Positions 42,815 to 53,066 of a DNA stretch of 64,000 bases are shown piece after piece. How positions within the stretch are numbered: the stretch's first letter is position 1; every line of letters starts with the position of its first letter. The DNA comes from Shimia ponticola (GTDB taxonomy: Bacteria > Pseudomonadota > Alphaproteobacteria > Rhodobacterales > Rhodobacteraceae): assembly GCF_007995215.1 (NCBI RefSeq), contig NZ_VCDK01000002.1, positions 1-64,000 of the forward strand. Reading direction: 5' to 3'. Below the pieces are notes generated by a model. It worked only from the letters and a program-made list of their open reading frames with translations. It made no database searches and had not been told where the DNA came from. Both the position numbers and the translations under genes were made by a program.

Positions 42815-43984
42815 TCAGCTTGCCGCTATCGCCTGTCCGGCGGCCCATCCTGACGACCACGCCCACTGGAAATTATAGCCGCCCAACCATCCCGTCACGT
42901 CGACGGCCTCACCAATAAAAAACAGACCTTGGATGTTTTTGGCCTGCATGGTCTTCGACGACAGGGCTTGGGTATCCACACCGCCCAGAGTGACCTCTGC
43001 CGTGCGGTAGCCCTCGCTGCCTCCGGGACGCAGCCGCCATGATCGCAAGGCGTTGCAAATCTCTTCAATGCGTGCGTCGGAAAGTGCCCCAAGCGTTCCG
43101 GCCCAGTCCATTTCGGGCGTGAGATGCTCGACCAGCCGCGCGGGCAGGTGCCGTGCAAGCTCTGTGGTGATCTGCCGTTTGCCGGTCTCTTTGCGCGCCG
43201 CTTTCAGATGATCTGCCAGCGGCGTGTCCGGGAGCAGGTCGACGATGATTTCTTCCCCCTCCCGCCAATAGCTTGAGATTTGCAGGATCGCGGGACCGGA
43301 CAGCCCGCGATGGGTGAACAGCATAGCTTCGTCAAATCCTGCGCGCGCGTTTGAAATCCGGGCGGGCGCGGCCACGCCCGAAATCGGTGCAAATCGTTTT
43401 TCAGGAAAGGTGAATGGCACAAGCGCGGGGCGCGTTTCGGTAACGGGCAATCCAAATTGGGCCGCAATGTCATAGGCCCGACCTGTTGCGCCCATCTTGG
43501 GGATCGACTTGCCGCCGCACGCCACCACGACGTTTTTGGCCGTCACGCTGTGACGCTGTCCATCCTTTTCCAACTCAGCCACAAACTTGCCGTCATGGCG
43601 CAAGTCGATGAGCGACGTCTGCAACCAAAGCTGCGCAGCCCCCATCTCGGCGCGGAGCATTGCGATGATATCCTTGGCAGTATCATCGCAGAAAAGCTGC
43701 CCCAAGGTCTTCTCATGATAGGCGATGCCGTGCCGCGCCACGAGGTCGATGAAATCCCATTGCGTGTAGCGGGCCAGCGCCGATTTTGCGAAATGCGGGT
43801 TGGCGGACAGGAACCGGGCTGGTTCCACTTCCATATTGGTGAAATTGCAGCGCCCGCCGCCGGAAATGCGGATTTTCTCACCTGGTGCTTTGGCGTGATC
43901 TATCACAAGCGCGCGCTCACCCAGTTGTGCCGCACACATCATTCCAGCCGCGCCGGCTCCAAGTATCAGACATTCCACATGCAT
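42815..43984 (-). CDS. HI0933/BaiN-like flavoprotein
   Basis: A 389-residue FAD-dependent oxidoreductase-like protein. The N-terminal Rossmann motif GAGAAGMMCA is followed by GEKIRISGGGRCNFTN, the signature of the HI0933 family, and by ACGGKSIPKMG. The C-terminal FFIGEAVDVTGWLGGYNFQWAWSSG is also typical. The reaction is not known for most members. The ATG at 43984 (MHVECLILG) is chosen; the longer frame adds only Arg-rich residues. It faces murD and shares its strand with a methyltransferase gene. Confidence 0.85.
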   Translation of the reverse strand: MHVECLILGAGAAGMMCAAQLGERALVIDHAKAPGEKIRISGGGRCNFTNMEVEPARFLSANPHFAKSALARYTQWDFIDLVARHGIAYHEKTLGQLFCDDTAKDIIAMLRAEMGAAQLWLQTSLIDLRHDGKFVAELEKDGQRHSVTAKNVVVACGGKSIPKMGATGRAYDIAAQFGLPVTETRPALVPFTFPEKRFAPISGVAAPARISNARAGFDEAMLFTHRGLSGPAILQISSYWREGEEIIVDLLPDTPLADHLKAARKETGKRQITTELARHLPARLVEHLTPEMDWAGTLGALSDARIEEICNALRSWRLRPGGSEGYRTAEVTLGGVDTQALSSKTMQAKNIQGLFFIGEAVDVTGWLGGYNFQWAWSSGWAAGQAIAAS

Positions 43985-44024
43985 GGGCCGTCCCTGCCGC
44001 GTTCCGTCTGTGCGTGCAAGGGCC

Positions 44025-44633
44025 TCACGTGCGACGCTTAAGGGCAAGCCACACTGTCAGACCCTGCGCCTCTGGGTCCTCGGGTACAAAAGCCTCGACA
44101 TCAAAGCCAGCATCGTTGAGTAAATCTCGATATTCAGTTGGATCAAGACTGGCGTGATAAAGGGGCTCTCCTTCGAATTCACCGATGCGCTCGCTTGCTT
44201 CTGGCCCGGACGTGAACATCAGCGGCGCGCCGGGCTGGGCATGCTGCGCAAAGACGGAAAACATATTGCGTTGGTCGTGCGGCGTGAGATGGAAAAAGCT
44301 GTTCCACGCCAGAACCCCATCAAAGCGTTGCTGCAAGTCCAGTCCGCGCATGTCGGCCTCAATCCATGTCTGATCAGGCAGGCGGTTTCGCGCCTCGGCC
44401 AATAGCGATGCTGAAGTGTCGACGCCTGTAACCGTAGCCCCATCTATGACCAAGGCTTCGGCAACCGGAGCGCCAAACCCGCAGCCCAGATCAAGAACAG
44501 TCCCGCCTTTCGGCACCAATGCCGTGAACCTGATGAACCATTTGCGCTCATTACCGATAGGCTTGCGAAGGCGTCGAAAGGCTGTGGCGTGACGTTGGTA
44601 AATCCCAACAATCGCCTCTGCATCATCGTTCAT
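44025..44633 (-). CDS. class I SAM-dependent methyltransferase
   Basis: A 202-residue methyltransferase with the SAM motif LDLGCGFGAPVA near residue 45, followed by an acidic residue in GVDTSASLL and the FDGVLAWNSFFHL motif. Substrate unknown. The ATG at 44633 (MNDDAEA) is the probable start. It lies upstream of the flavoprotein on the minus strand and is divergent from ftsW, so this pair breaks the plus-strand dcw transcript. Confidence 0.8.
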   Translation of the reverse strand: MNDDAEAIVGIYQRHATAFRRLRKPIGNERKWFIRFTALVPKGGTVLDLGCGFGAPVAEALVIDGATVTGVDTSASLLAEARNRLPDQTWIEADMRGLDLQQRFDGVLAWNSFFHLTPHDQRNMFSVFAQHAQPGAPLMFTSGPEASERIGEFEGEPLYHASLDPTEYRDLLNDAGFDVEAFVPEDPEAQGLTVWLALKRRT

Positions 44634-44743
44634 CGCTGATCCTCGCCGATGGTCACAGCTTAGCCTAGCTTGCATGGCGCGAACCGGCTATACTGCGTGT
44701 CAGACCCCGAAAAGGGGCGGTTAATGAGGTAGGCAGTAGATCC

Positions 44744-45910
44744 ATGACAGAGATGGTGCATGGTGCGATTCCGGTCGCATCCTCCGATCCGATCATCCCC
44801 CGTTGGTGGCGCACATTGGACAGCTGGTCCATGTCGGCCGTCTTCATGTTGTTTGCCGTGGGCATTCTTCTGGGACTTGCAGCCTCACCACCACTTGCAG
44901 CCAAGAATGGGTTTGAGCCGTTCCACTACGTTCAGCGCCAAGGCGTGTTTGGCGGTTTGGCCCTTGTGGCGATGATCATCACGTCGATGATGTCACCCTC
45001 AGTCGTGCGCCGACTGGCCGTCATCGGGTTTTTCTGCGCCTTCATCGCTTTGCTGTTCTTGCCCATCTTCGGGACCGATTTCGGCAAAGGGGCAACGCGT
45101 TGGTATTCACTCGGATTTGCATCTGTCCAACCCTCGGAATTCCTAAAGCCCGGCTTCATCGTCTTTGCCGCATGGCTCTTGGCCTCCGCACAGGAAATCA
45201 ATGGACCACCCGGGCGCGTCTATTCCTTTGCTGTCGCCATGGTCATCGCATTCCTTTTGGCCATGCAGCCTGACTTTGGTCAGGCTGCATTGGTCCTATT
45301 CGGCTGGGGCGTGATGTATTTCGTGGCGGGGGCACCCATGCTCTTGCTGGTGTGCATGGCGGGGCTTGTGATCCTTGCAGGCTCTGTTGCCTATAGCCAA
45401 TCAGAGCACTTCGCCCGCCGCATCGACGGGTTTCTGGCCACGGATGTCGATCCGACGACGCAGCTCGGTTACGCCACCAACGCGATCCGCGAAGGCGGTT
45501 TGTTCGGCACCGGAGTGGGCGAAGGACAGGTCAAGTGGTCCTTGCCCGATGCCCATACCGATTTCATCATCGCGGTTGCCGCAGAGGAATACGGGATGGT
45601 GCTGGTATTCTTCATTATCGCGCTCTATGCGACCGTGGTTGTTCGGTCGTTCATGCGCCTTATGCGTGAACGCGATCCGTTTATCCGCCTTGCGGGAACG
45701 GGTCTTGCCGCGATGTTTGGGGTTCAGGCCATGATCAACATGGGTGTTGCGGTTCGTCTTTTGCCAGCCAAGGGCATGACATTGCCATTTGTCAGTTATG
45801 GGGGATCGTCTCTGATCGCCGGGGGGATCGCCGTCGGGATGCTGCTGGCCTTTACGCGCACGCGGCCACAGGGCGAAATCGGTGACATCCTGAAAGGGCG
45901 CACGCGATGA
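44744..45910 (+). CDS. ftsW: septal peptidoglycan polymerase FtsW
   Basis: SEDS-family glycosyltransferase that polymerises lipid II at the septum with FtsI. The 388 residues hold ten helices. The family features are [10 protein letters not shown] with [12 protein letters not shown]-like [10 protein letters not shown], the catalytic Asp region [16 protein letters not shown], and the [10 protein letters not shown] loop near the C-terminus. It begins a new transcript after the minus-strand pair. It overlaps murG by 4 bases. Confidence 0.96.
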   Translation: MTEMVHGAIPVASSDPIIPRWWRTLDSWSMSAVFMLFAVGILLGLAASPPLAAKNGFEPFHYVQRQGVFGGLALVAMIITSMMSPSVVRRLAVIGFFCAFIALLFLPIFGTDFGKGATRWYSLGFASVQPSEFLKPGFIVFAAWLLASAQEINGPPGRVYSFAVAMVIAFLLAMQPDFGQAALVLFGWGVMYFVAGAPMLLLVCMAGLVILAGSVAYSQSEHFARRIDGFLATDVDPTTQLGYATNAIREGGLFGTGVGEGQVKWSLPDAHTDFIIAVAAEEYGMVLVFFIIALYATVVVRSFMRLMRERDPFIRLAGTGLAAMFGVQAMINMGVAVRLLPAKGMTLPFVSYGGSSLIAGGIAVGMLLAFTRTRPQGEIGDILKGRTR

Positions 45911-47001
45911 CCGACGCGCCGCGTCTTGTCATCGCGGCCGGCGGCACCGGGGGTCATATGTTTCCCGCGCAGGCCTTGGCCGAGGCCATGTTGCAGCGCG
46001 GTTGGCGGGTCACTTTGTCCACCGATGAACGCGGTGCACGCTACACCGGCGCGTTCCCATCTGCCGTCAAAATCGAAACTGTGGCCTCAGCCACCTTTGC
46101 GCGCGGCGGGGTCGTGGCCAAAGCTGGCGTTCCTTTCCGGGTCGCTGGCGGCGTCATCAGCGCATTGTCGAAATTGCGCGCTGATCGTCCGGCGATCGTT
46201 GTTGGTTTTGGTGGCTATCCGTCCATTCCAGCCATGGCGGCTGCCACTCTTTTGAAAATCCCGCGCATCATCCACGAACAAAACGGTGTCCTTGGACGCG
46301 TGAATGAGCTTTTTGCCAAACGTGTCGACGCCATTGCCTGTGGAACATGGCCGACCGAACTTCCGGATGGGGTCGAAGGTGTCGATACCGGCAACCCGGT
46401 GCGCGGTGCCATTCTGGACAGGGCAGGGGCCGGATACATCCCGCCCGGCGACTATCCTATGGAGATCCTCGTGATGGGCGGCTCTCAGGGCGCGCGCATT
46501 TTGTCGGATATCGTGCCACCCGCCATCGCGGCGTTGCCAAATGATATCCTGCGCCATCTACGCGTCAGCCATCAGGCCCGGGAAGAAGACGTGGACCGGG
46601 TCGAGACGTATTACGGAGACCACGGCGTCCGTGCGGATGTGCAGACATTCTTCACCGATGTCCCGGCGCGCATGAGCGAGGCGCAACTAGTGATTACGCG
46701 GGCGGGGGCTTCGACTGTGGCTGATCTGTCGGTCATCGGACGGCCTTCGATCCTTGTGCCGCTCGCGGCCGCCGTGCGCGACGAACAGACAGCCAACGCG
46801 CGCGGGCTTGTCGATGCAGGCGCTGCCATCCTGATGCCAGAGAGCACCTTTGAAGTTGCCCCGCTGACGGAACAGATCACCTCGATCATGACAAATCCCA
46901 AAGCCGCCACGCAAATGGCTGCGGCGGCGTTGTCTACCGGTAAACCGGACGCGACCGAGCGCCTTGTCGCCCTTGTCGATCAACTCGCCATTCCCCAGTA
47001 A
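45907..47001 (+). CDS. murG: lipid II synthase MurG (GlcNAc transferase)
   Basis: Adds GlcNAc to lipid I on the cytoplasmic face to make lipid II. The 364 residues have the glycine-rich loop [16 protein letters not shown] near the start, the [11 protein letters not shown] motif, and the GGSQGARI donor loop near residue 193. The late [10 protein letters not shown] segment is the UDP-GlcNAc site. The ATG overlaps the ftsW stop. Confidence 0.97.
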   Translation: MTDAPRLVIAAGGTGGHMFPAQALAEAMLQRGWRVTLSTDERGARYTGAFPSAVKIETVASATFARGGVVAKAGVPFRVAGGVISALSKLRADRPAIVVGFGGYPSIPAMAAATLLKIPRIIHEQNGVLGRVNELFAKRVDAIACGTWPTELPDGVEGVDTGNPVRGAILDRAGAGYIPPGDYPMEILVMGGSQGARILSDIVPPAIAALPNDILRHLRVSHQAREEDVDRVETYYGDHGVRADVQTFFTDVPARMSEAQLVITRAGASTVADLSVIGRPSILVPLAAAVRDEQTANARGLVDAGAAILMPESTFEVAPLTEQITSIMTNPKAATQMAAAALSTGKPDATERLVALVDQLAIPQ

Positions 47002-47051
47002 CCCGTTTATCAGGACCCAAGTTAATGCGTGACTTTGCAGGAGAAGCCAAA

Positions 47052-48443
47052 ATGGCCGCCACCAAATTGCCCGGAGATGTCGGACCGATCCATTTCGTGG
47101 GGATCGGAGGAATCGGCATGTCCGGCATCGCCGAGGTGTTGCTGAACCATGGCTATGTCGTGCAGGGGTCGGATCTAAAAGCGTCCAAGATCACCAAACG
47201 TCTGGCCGATCACGGGGCGCTGATTTTCGAAGGGCAACGCGCCGAAAATCTGGAAAATGCGCAAGTTGTCGTGATCTCCAGCGCGATCAAACCCGGCAAT
47301 CCCGAACTGGACGAAGCACGCCGCCGTGGTCTTCCAGTTGTCCGTCGCGCCGAGATGCTGGCCGAGCTGATGCGGCTCAAGTCCAACATCGCCGTCGCGG
47401 GGACGCACGGCAAAACGACGACCACAACAATGGTCGCCACGCTTTTGGATGCAGGTGATTTTGATCCGACCGTCGTGAATGGCGGCATCATCCATGCCTT
47501 CGATTCCAATGCCCGCACTGGCGACGGCGAATGGATGGTGGTCGAAGCCGATGAAAGCGACGGCACCTTCACACGTTTGCCTGCCACTATCGCCATCGTC
47601 ACTAATATCGACCCCGAACATATGGAGCATTGGGGCGACTTCGACACGCTGCGCAAAGGCTTCCTCGATTTCGTCTCGAACATTCCGTTTTATGGCTTGG
47701 CAGTTTGCTGCACTGACCACCCAGAGGTGCAGGCGCTGGTCGGGAAGATCACAGACCGCCGCGTGGTCACCTTTGGCTTCAACGCTCAGGCGGATGTCCG
47801 CGCGGTAAACCTTCGATACGAACGCGGGTCAGCTCATTTTGACATTGCTTTGCAGGCCGATGACCTCGTGATCGAAGGGTGTGTGTTGCCGATGCCGGGC
47901 GATCACAACGTCTCGAACGCTTTGGCAGCCGTGGCCGTGGCACGCCATCTGGGCATGACTGGGGATGAAATCCGCGACGCGCTCGCTGCGTTCGGGGGGG
48001 TGAACCGTCGCTTTACCAAAGTTGCCGAAGTGGATGGCGTCACGATCATCGACGACTACGGACACCATCCGGTCGAAATCGCCGCTGTTTTGAAAGCCGC
48101 CCGCCAAGCGACCGAAGGCCGCGTCATCGCTGTGCACCAACCCCATCGCTACACGCGGCTGTCCTCGCTTTTTGAGGATTTCTGCACCTGTTTTAACGAG
48201 GCCGACGTTGTGGCCATCGCAGATATCTTTGCGGCAGGTGAGGACCCGATCCCCGGAGCGTCGCGCGATGATCTGGTCACCGGCCTGATCAACCACGGCC
48301 ACCGCCACGCCCGCGCGATCAATGATCTGGCGGATTTGACGAGGTTGGTGAAAGAACAGGCTCGCGCTGGCGACATGGTCGTATGTCTTGGGGCAGGGAC
48401 CATCAGCGCGTGGGCGAACGCACTGCCGAAGGAGTTGGGTTGA
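47052..48443 (+). CDS. murC: UDP-MurNAc:L-alanine ligase MurC
   Basis: Starts the peptide chain by adding L-alanine to UDP-MurNAc. The 463 residues contain [12 protein letters not shown], the P-loop GTHGKTTTT near residue 117, EADESDGTF and the DDYGHHPVE motif. The ATG at 47052 (MAATKLPGD) has AGGAG 9 bases upstream and is preferred to the in-frame ATG at 47025. Tandem 121-bp repeats follow the stop. Confidence 0.96.
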   Translation: MAATKLPGDVGPIHFVGIGGIGMSGIAEVLLNHGYVVQGSDLKASKITKRLADHGALIFEGQRAENLENAQVVVISSAIKPGNPELDEARRRGLPVVRRAEMLAELMRLKSNIAVAGTHGKTTTTTMVATLLDAGDFDPTVVNGGIIHAFDSNARTGDGEWMVVEADESDGTFTRLPATIAIVTNIDPEHMEHWGDFDTLRKGFLDFVSNIPFYGLAVCCTDHPEVQALVGKITDRRVVTFGFNAQADVRAVNLRYERGSAHFDIALQADDLVIEGCVLPMPGDHNVSNALAAVAVARHLGMTGDEIRDALAAFGGVNRRFTKVAEVDGVTIIDDYGHHPVEIAAVLKAARQATEGRVIAVHQPHRYTRLSSLFEDFCTCFNEADVVAIADIFAAGEDPIPGASRDDLVTGLINHGHRHARAINDLADLTRLVKEQARAGDMVVCLGAGTISAWANALPKELG

Positions 48444-48453
48444 ACCCACCGCA

Positions 48454-48722
48454 GCCCCGGACGTGATCCGGGGCCTCGCTCGGTTGCTCGGCGGGATAAT
48501 TCCCGCCCTACACCGCTGCCCGTAGGGCGGGGTTCACCCCGCCATCTCCCAACCTTGGCCAAACCACACCACAAGCCCCGGATTTGATCCGGGGCCACGC
48601 TCGGTTGCTCGGCGGGATAAATCCCGCCCTGCACCGCTGCCCGTAGGGCGGGGTTCACCCCGCCATTTCGCAACATTCGCCCATCCGCACCCCACGCCCC
48701 GGACCTGATCCGGGGCCTCGCC
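48454..48722. repeat. 121-bp tandem repeat block after murC
   Basis: A 121-base unit occurs at 48454, 48575 and, in part, 48696. Each copy opens with GCCCCGG...TGATCCGGGGCC, a palindrome, then a GGCGGGAT...TCCCGCC palindrome and TAGGGCGGGGTTCACCCCGCC-like hairpin. The first 91 bases of copies 1 and 2 are nearly identical; the remaining 30 bases are only partly alike. Copy 3 keeps just the first 27 bases. A related palindrome, GTCCCGGG-TCAAG-CCCGGGAC, follows at 48751-48771. Confidence 0.85.
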
Positions 48723-48827
48723 GAACAACTGCACCAACCATGACATCGAGGTCCCGGGTCAAGCCCGGGACGCGGAGCGCGCTCACTCCTACTTGACCCC
48801 CGTGCCCCCAAACCCCACGCTCGGCCC

Positions 48828-49076
48828 ATGTACTCCATCGCTGCCGCCTGTCTCTGGCTCATCCTCGCCAACCTCCGCGCCATGTTCCCCTCCCGCGACC
48901 ACCACTGGCGCTTTGCCTATGGGATGATGGCGCTCGGCGTGCCGGTTTTGGTGTGGGTTTATGTGGAGAATGGTTGGGTGGGTGCAGTGCTGGTCCTGCT
49001 CGCCGCCGCCAGCGTCCTGCGCTGGCCGCTGGTTTATGCGTGGCGGTGGGTGGTACGGACAGGCAACAGAGGGTAG
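48828..49076 (+). CDS. DUF2484 small membrane protein
   Basis: An 82-residue membrane protein with two or three hydrophobic stretches (MYSIAAACLWLILANLRAMF, GMMALGVPVLVWVYV, AVLVLLAAASVLRW). I recall DUF2484 proteins next to murC or murB in many Rhodobacterales genomes, so its place here fits. The function is unknown, but the link to cell-wall genes suggests a role in envelope growth. The repeat block lies directly upstream. Confidence 0.8.
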   Translation: MYSIAAACLWLILANLRAMFPSRDHHWRFAYGMMALGVPVLVWVYVENGWVGAVLVLLAAASVLRWPLVYAWRWVVRTGNRG

Positions 49077-49119
49077 CCTAATTGTACAGGCTGGGTAGTA
49101 GATAAGGGCCGAAATCTCC

Positions 49120-50769
49120 ATGTCTCTTCGAGATGCATCGACGGTTCGTGACAGAGTCTTTCAGTCTCTCAGTTCAGCATCCACGCCAGATCTGGCGCAG
49201 CACTTTCTTTTCAGCATGGGCCAACGGTGGATTCTGCGGCAACTTCCGAGTTTTATTGTATATTCCCGCAGTAGGTGGGGCCACTCGGCCTATGGTTTTC
49301 CATTTTCGCCAGTGCTGAACTCAATCCTTTCAGGTGGCTTAAGCGTAAGCTCCGATGTTTCGGAGCGACTGCTGCTTGAGTTGCAGGATCAACTTCATGA
49401 ATTGAGCGGGAAATCGCATTTTTACTTAGCTTGCTGGAGATTGCTCTCTAGCCGCAACAGAAGTTTGCCAGATCAAGCAACGCAACTGATAGAGATCGCA
49501 TCGGATGCTATCAGTAGCTCCACTCATTCTTTGCCAGCAAATTGGCTCATTGAGCAATTCGAAACGGACCTCGCCGAGTACCGGTCTGGAAATACGCCGC
49601 AGAAACTCAATTCGACGGCAAACGGACAGTTTGATGCGCAATGGCAGGCCTTGAAGTCTTCAATGGCTAACAAGCAACTTTCGGAACCGAATGGGGATCA
49701 CTGGGTAAACAGAGAGCACCTAGCGAATTGGACGTTTTGGGTAGATTGGTACCAAACACTCTTAGATGGCGAGCCATTCGACGAAGACATGTTGTTGGAA
49801 ATCGCTCACATCAAAGAAGAGGGCGAAAACTATGCATACCTTTGGGCACAAGACCCTGCCGAAGCAAATAGACGAGTGCTCGAAATCTACGACCGATTTC
49901 ATTCGGGAAATGGTCCTAAAAATGCCGACATAGGTGACTTGCTCAGCGCCTCACTTGTTCGCTTTGAACTCGACACCCTACACAACCTGATGATTGCCAT
50001 CCCGTTCGAAGAGGATTGGGAGCATTTATCGGACGCAGGGGCCTTGGACGCGCTTCTGAAGGACGTCGAAGACTTCCGTGAAGACCTCCAACTCTTCTGC
50101 CAAGCGCTCGAACTTGAAGATGGCGGCATGCAGGGTGTAGGACTAGTTCGGACGTACCTTGGTGCAATTCTGGCCGAGTTCGAAAAAGCAGAAACCGTGG
50201 GTTCGCTCCGGGTTGGGCGGATCGCTGAGTGGCGAAGGCTGCTTGAGACCAAGGCCAACAAAGAAAGTACGGCTCTTGAATTCGGGGACTACGCCGAACC
50301 GCTTAGGTCGGCGGTGGGTAACTTAACGCAATTGTTGCAAAAACACTTTGCAACGACCATCGCTCGTTTTTCGGTGCTTCGCGGCATTCACATGGAGGCC
50401 GACGCCAAGCCGTGGGACGTGGTCGCGACCTTTGCCGAGATGATTAAAGACATGCGGTCCGGCGTGGACGGCAAATACCCGGCACTTGCCAAGACCGATC
50501 TGGCAATCTTTGAAGAGGTGCTCGACAGCCTGAATGCAAAGGTCCGCGAACTTGAAGCCGCTGAAACCGAAGAGCAACGATCCAGCTTGCAAAAGGAAAT
50601 CGATTTCCAACTTGCGCGCATGATGGTCAGCGTCAGTATGTATCGTGAAGATGCAGGCAAAGCCGCGAAGGTGGCCGGGACGGCGGCCGATGCAATGATC
50701 AAATGGAAGAAGCGCTCGGATGGCTTGCAAGGCCTTGGGCAGGTCATTTTGGACTTCTTGCAGAACTGA
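49120..50769 (+). CDS. 549-residue orphan protein inside the dcw cluster
   Basis: I do not recognise this as a named family. It is largely helical, without signal peptide or membrane spans. A middle segment, NREHLANWTFWVDWYQTLL then DGEPFDEDMLLEIAHIKEE (about 198-236), resembles a Trp-rich module I have seen in uncharacterised alphaproteobacterial proteins. The C-terminal 120 residues look like a coiled coil (LNAKVRELEAAETEEQRSSL) and a helical tail. The first two thirds are poor in G+C: two 60-base samples are about 50 percent, against 60 percent in the 3' part and 67 percent in a sample from murB. TTA and ATA codons are frequent there. It looks like a transferred gene set between DUF2484 and murB. 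Confidence 0.7.
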   Translation: MSLRDASTVRDRVFQSLSSASTPDLAQHFLFSMGQRWILRQLPSFIVYSRSRWGHSAYGFPFSPVLNSILSGGLSVSSDVSERLLLELQDQLHELSGKSHFYLACWRLLSSRNRSLPDQATQLIEIASDAISSSTHSLPANWLIEQFETDLAEYRSGNTPQKLNSTANGQFDAQWQALKSSMANKQLSEPNGDHWVNREHLANWTFWVDWYQTLLDGEPFDEDMLLEIAHIKEEGENYAYLWAQDPAEANRRVLEIYDRFHSGNGPKNADIGDLLSASLVRFELDTLHNLMIAIPFEEDWEHLSDAGALDALLKDVEDFREDLQLFCQALELEDGGMQGVGLVRTYLGAILAEFEKAETVGSLRVGRIAEWRRLLETKANKESTALEFGDYAEPLRSAVGNLTQLLQKHFATTIARFSVLRGIHMEADAKPWDVVATFAEMIKDMRSGVDGKYPALAKTDLAIFEEVLDSLNAKVRELEAAETEEQRSSLQKEIDFQLARMMVSVSMYREDAGKAAKVAGTAADAMIKWKKRSDGLQGLGQVILDFLQN

Positions 50770-50865
50770 GTTCGCCCGTATTAATGGCTCGTTCGCTTAA
50801 CTAAGATGCCTTTAATCACGCCACCTTTGCCACTCTGCCCCCTAGCGCGGAATCAAGGGCGTCAG

Positions 50866-51014
50866 CCCGCCGCGCGTTCACTGGGCCGCCCCCACGGGGC
50901 AGTGAATGGCTAGCCACTGAGAGCTGAAACCAACTCGGAGGCAAAACGACTGCCATAAACCGCGCCGCACCCACGTCGGATCACTGCCCCGCGGCCCAGC
51001 GAACGCGCGGCGGG
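50866..51014. repeat. long inverted repeat between the orphan and murB
   Basis: The arm at 50866-50904 (CCCGCCGCGCGTTCACTGGG... to ...GGGGCAGTG) is matched in reverse by 50982-51014, with a short stretch missing and one mismatch. About 77 bases lie between. It may be a palindromic element, a scar of the insertion that brought the orphan gene, or a large hairpin in the murB leader. Nothing else is seen in 50770-51142. Confidence 0.7.
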
Positions 51015-51142
51015 CACCTCTCGCCAATGTACAAAACGTACAAGCCCCTTAGGACACCCCGTGCAAAATGTACCAACCGCTGCCCGTTGAATGTCCTTGC
51101 GCAACATTGCACAACGGCGCAACATCGCAGCCTGAGGCGCAT

Positions 51143-52078
51143 ATGACCGATCTTCCCACACCGCGTGGCACCTTGACCCTCGACCGCCCGCTTGCGGACC
51201 TCACGTGGCTGCGTGTCGGTGGGCCGGCGATGGCGTTCTTTCAACCGCAGGACACCGATGATCTGGCGGAATTTCTGCGGGATTTGCCCAACGAGATGGA
51301 TGTCTTTCCAATGGGCGTTGGGTCGAACCTGATCATTCGGGATGGGGGCTTGGATGCGGTTGTGATCCGGCTGGGGCGTCCGTTTATGGACATCACCGTT
51401 GCCGGCAGCACCGTTACCGCAGGTGCTGCTGCGCTGGACAGCCGGGTGGCCATCACCGCTGCGAAAGCAGGCATCGACCTGACCTATTTGCGCACCATCC
51501 CCGGCAGCGTCGGCGGCGCGGCCAAGATGAATGCAGGGTGTTATGGCACCTACACCGCGGATGCCTTCGTGTCCGCCACGGCTGTCACGCGGGCGGGGGA
51601 TGTGGTCACACTGCGCCCGGAGGATATGCATTTCGCCTATCGCCAGACCGAATTGCCTGAAGGTATGGTGATTACCGAGGTCACGCTGACAGGCCCGCAC
51701 GGCGACCCCGACGCCTTGGCCGCGAAAATGGACGAACAACTGGCCAAGCGCGATGCAACCCAACCGACCAAGGACCGCAGCGCAGGATCGACCTTCCGCA
51801 ACCCGGCGGGCTTCAGCTCAACAGGGCAGGCGGATGACGTGCATGATCTGAAGGCGTGGAAAGTCATCGACGACGCTGGACTTAGGGGTGCGACGCTTGG
51901 CGGGGCCCAGATGTCGGAGAAACACTCGAACTTTCTGATCAACACCGGCACTGCCACCGCCGCCGATCTTGAAGGTCTTGGCGAGATGGTTCGAAAAAAG
52001 GTTTACGAAAACAGCGGCCTCACGCTAGAGTGGGAAATCATGAGGGTCGGAAAAACGACCCCAACAGCAGAAAACTAA
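51143..52078 (+). CDS. murB: UDP-N-acetylenolpyruvoylglucosamine reductase MurB
   Basis: FAD enzyme that reduces UDP-GlcNAc-enolpyruvate to UDP-MurNAc. The 311 residues start [23 protein letters not shown]. The FAD loops [12 protein letters not shown] and [16 protein letters not shown] are present, as are the AGSTFRNP (Ser acid donor) and the late EKHSNFLIN motifs. It is a type IIa-like MurB. The ATG at 51143 with GAGG upstream is preferred to an in-frame ATG at 51068. Confidence 0.96.
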   Translation: MTDLPTPRGTLTLDRPLADLTWLRVGGPAMAFFQPQDTDDLAEFLRDLPNEMDVFPMGVGSNLIIRDGGLDAVVIRLGRPFMDITVAGSTVTAGAAALDSRVAITAAKAGIDLTYLRTIPGSVGGAAKMNAGCYGTYTADAFVSATAVTRAGDVVTLRPEDMHFAYRQTELPEGMVITEVTLTGPHGDPDALAAKMDEQLAKRDATQPTKDRSAGSTFRNPAGFSSTGQADDVHDLKAWKVIDDAGLRGATLGGAQMSEKHSNFLINTGTATAADLEGLGEMVRKKVYENSGLTLEWEIMRVGKTTPTAEN

Positions 52079-52151
52079 ACAGGCGCGTTTCAACGCAGCA
52101 AAATCAACCGACCGGCGCTTGAACGACCGGCGAGAGAGGCAGTAGGCGGGC

Positions 52152-53066
52152 ATGTCGGGTAGGGCATCCCAGAAAGTTGCCGTCCTGATGGGCGGCCCAT
52201 CCGCCGAGCGAGAGGTCAGCCTTTCGACGGGCCGGGAATGTGCGTCTGCACTTCGGGTCGCTGGGTTTGACGTTATCGAAATCGACGCCTCTGAAACCTT
52301 GGTCGAAGATCTGAAAGACGCAAAACCTGACGTCGTTTTCAACGCCCTGCACGGTCGCTGGGGTGAAGATGGCTGTGTGCAGGGCATTCTTGAATGGTTG
52401 CAGATTCCGTACACGCATTCTGGCGTGCTGGCCTCGGCCACGGCCATGGACAAAGAGCGCAGCAAAGATGTTTTTCGCGCTGCGGGCTTGCCGGTTGTTG
52501 ACAGTATCATTGCCGACAAAGCCTCCATCATGGCGGCGCATGTGATGACACCGCCCTATGTCGTGAAGCCAAATAACGAAGGCTCGAGCGTCGGCGTCTA
52601 TATCGTGCAAGAGGCCGCAAACGGCCCGCCACTTATTGCCGATGAAATGCCAGATTTGCTTATGGTTGAGGCTTACGCGCCGGGCCGGGAATTGACGACG
52701 ACCGTGTTGGGGGATCAGTCCCTGGTCGTGACCGATATCGTGACAGACGGTTGGTACGACTATCACGCGAAATATGCAGCAGGCGGATCACGTCATGTGG
52801 TTCCCGCAGACATTCCGCAGGACATAACAGAGGCGTGCATGGATTACGCCCTGCGCGCTCACAAGGCGCTCGGGTGTCGTGGCATGTCCCGGACAGACTT
52901 TCGGTGGGATGAAACGCGCGGTGTCGATGGTCTCATTCTTTTGGAAACGAATACCCAGCCCGGCATGACGCCGACGTCGTTGTCGCCTGAACAGGCGGCC
53001 CATGCCGGTATCGACTTTCCGGCACTGTGTCGTTGGCTGGTAGAGGATGCCTCATGCAACCGCTAA
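52152..53066 (+). CDS. ddl: D-alanine:D-alanine ligase Ddl
   Basis: ATP-grasp enzyme that joins two D-alanines for MurF. The 304 residues begin [20 protein letters not shown], with [15 protein letters not shown] near residue 65 and the ATP-grasp loop [12 protein letters not shown] near 140. The C-terminal [15 protein letters not shown] contains the metal-binding residues. Its end overlaps the ftsQ start by 13 bases. Confidence 0.97.
   Translation: MSGRASQKVAVLMGGPSAEREVSLSTGRECASALRVAGFDVIEIDASETLVEDLKDAKPDVVFNALHGRWGEDGCVQGILEWLQIPYTHSGVLASATAMDKERSKDVFRAAGLPVVDSIIADKASIMAAHVMTPPYVVKPNNEGSSVGVYIVQEAANGPPLIADEMPDLLMVEAYAPGRELTTTVLGDQSLVVTDIVTDGWYDYHAKYAAGGSRHVVPADIPQDITEACMDYALRAHKALGCRGMSRTDFRWDETRGVDGLILLETNTQPGMTPTSLSPEQAAHAGIDFPALCRWLVEDASCNR

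Noticed and set aside
48454-48722. Possible CRISPR array
   Set aside because: Only two full repeats of 121 bases, with palindromes inside the unit and no cas gene; the layout is a tandem duplication.
48149-48883. Open frame of 244 codons on the minus strand after murC
   Set aside because: It spans the 121-bp repeats, so it encodes repeated Pro/Gly/Arg-rich segments; a product of the palindromes, not a gene.
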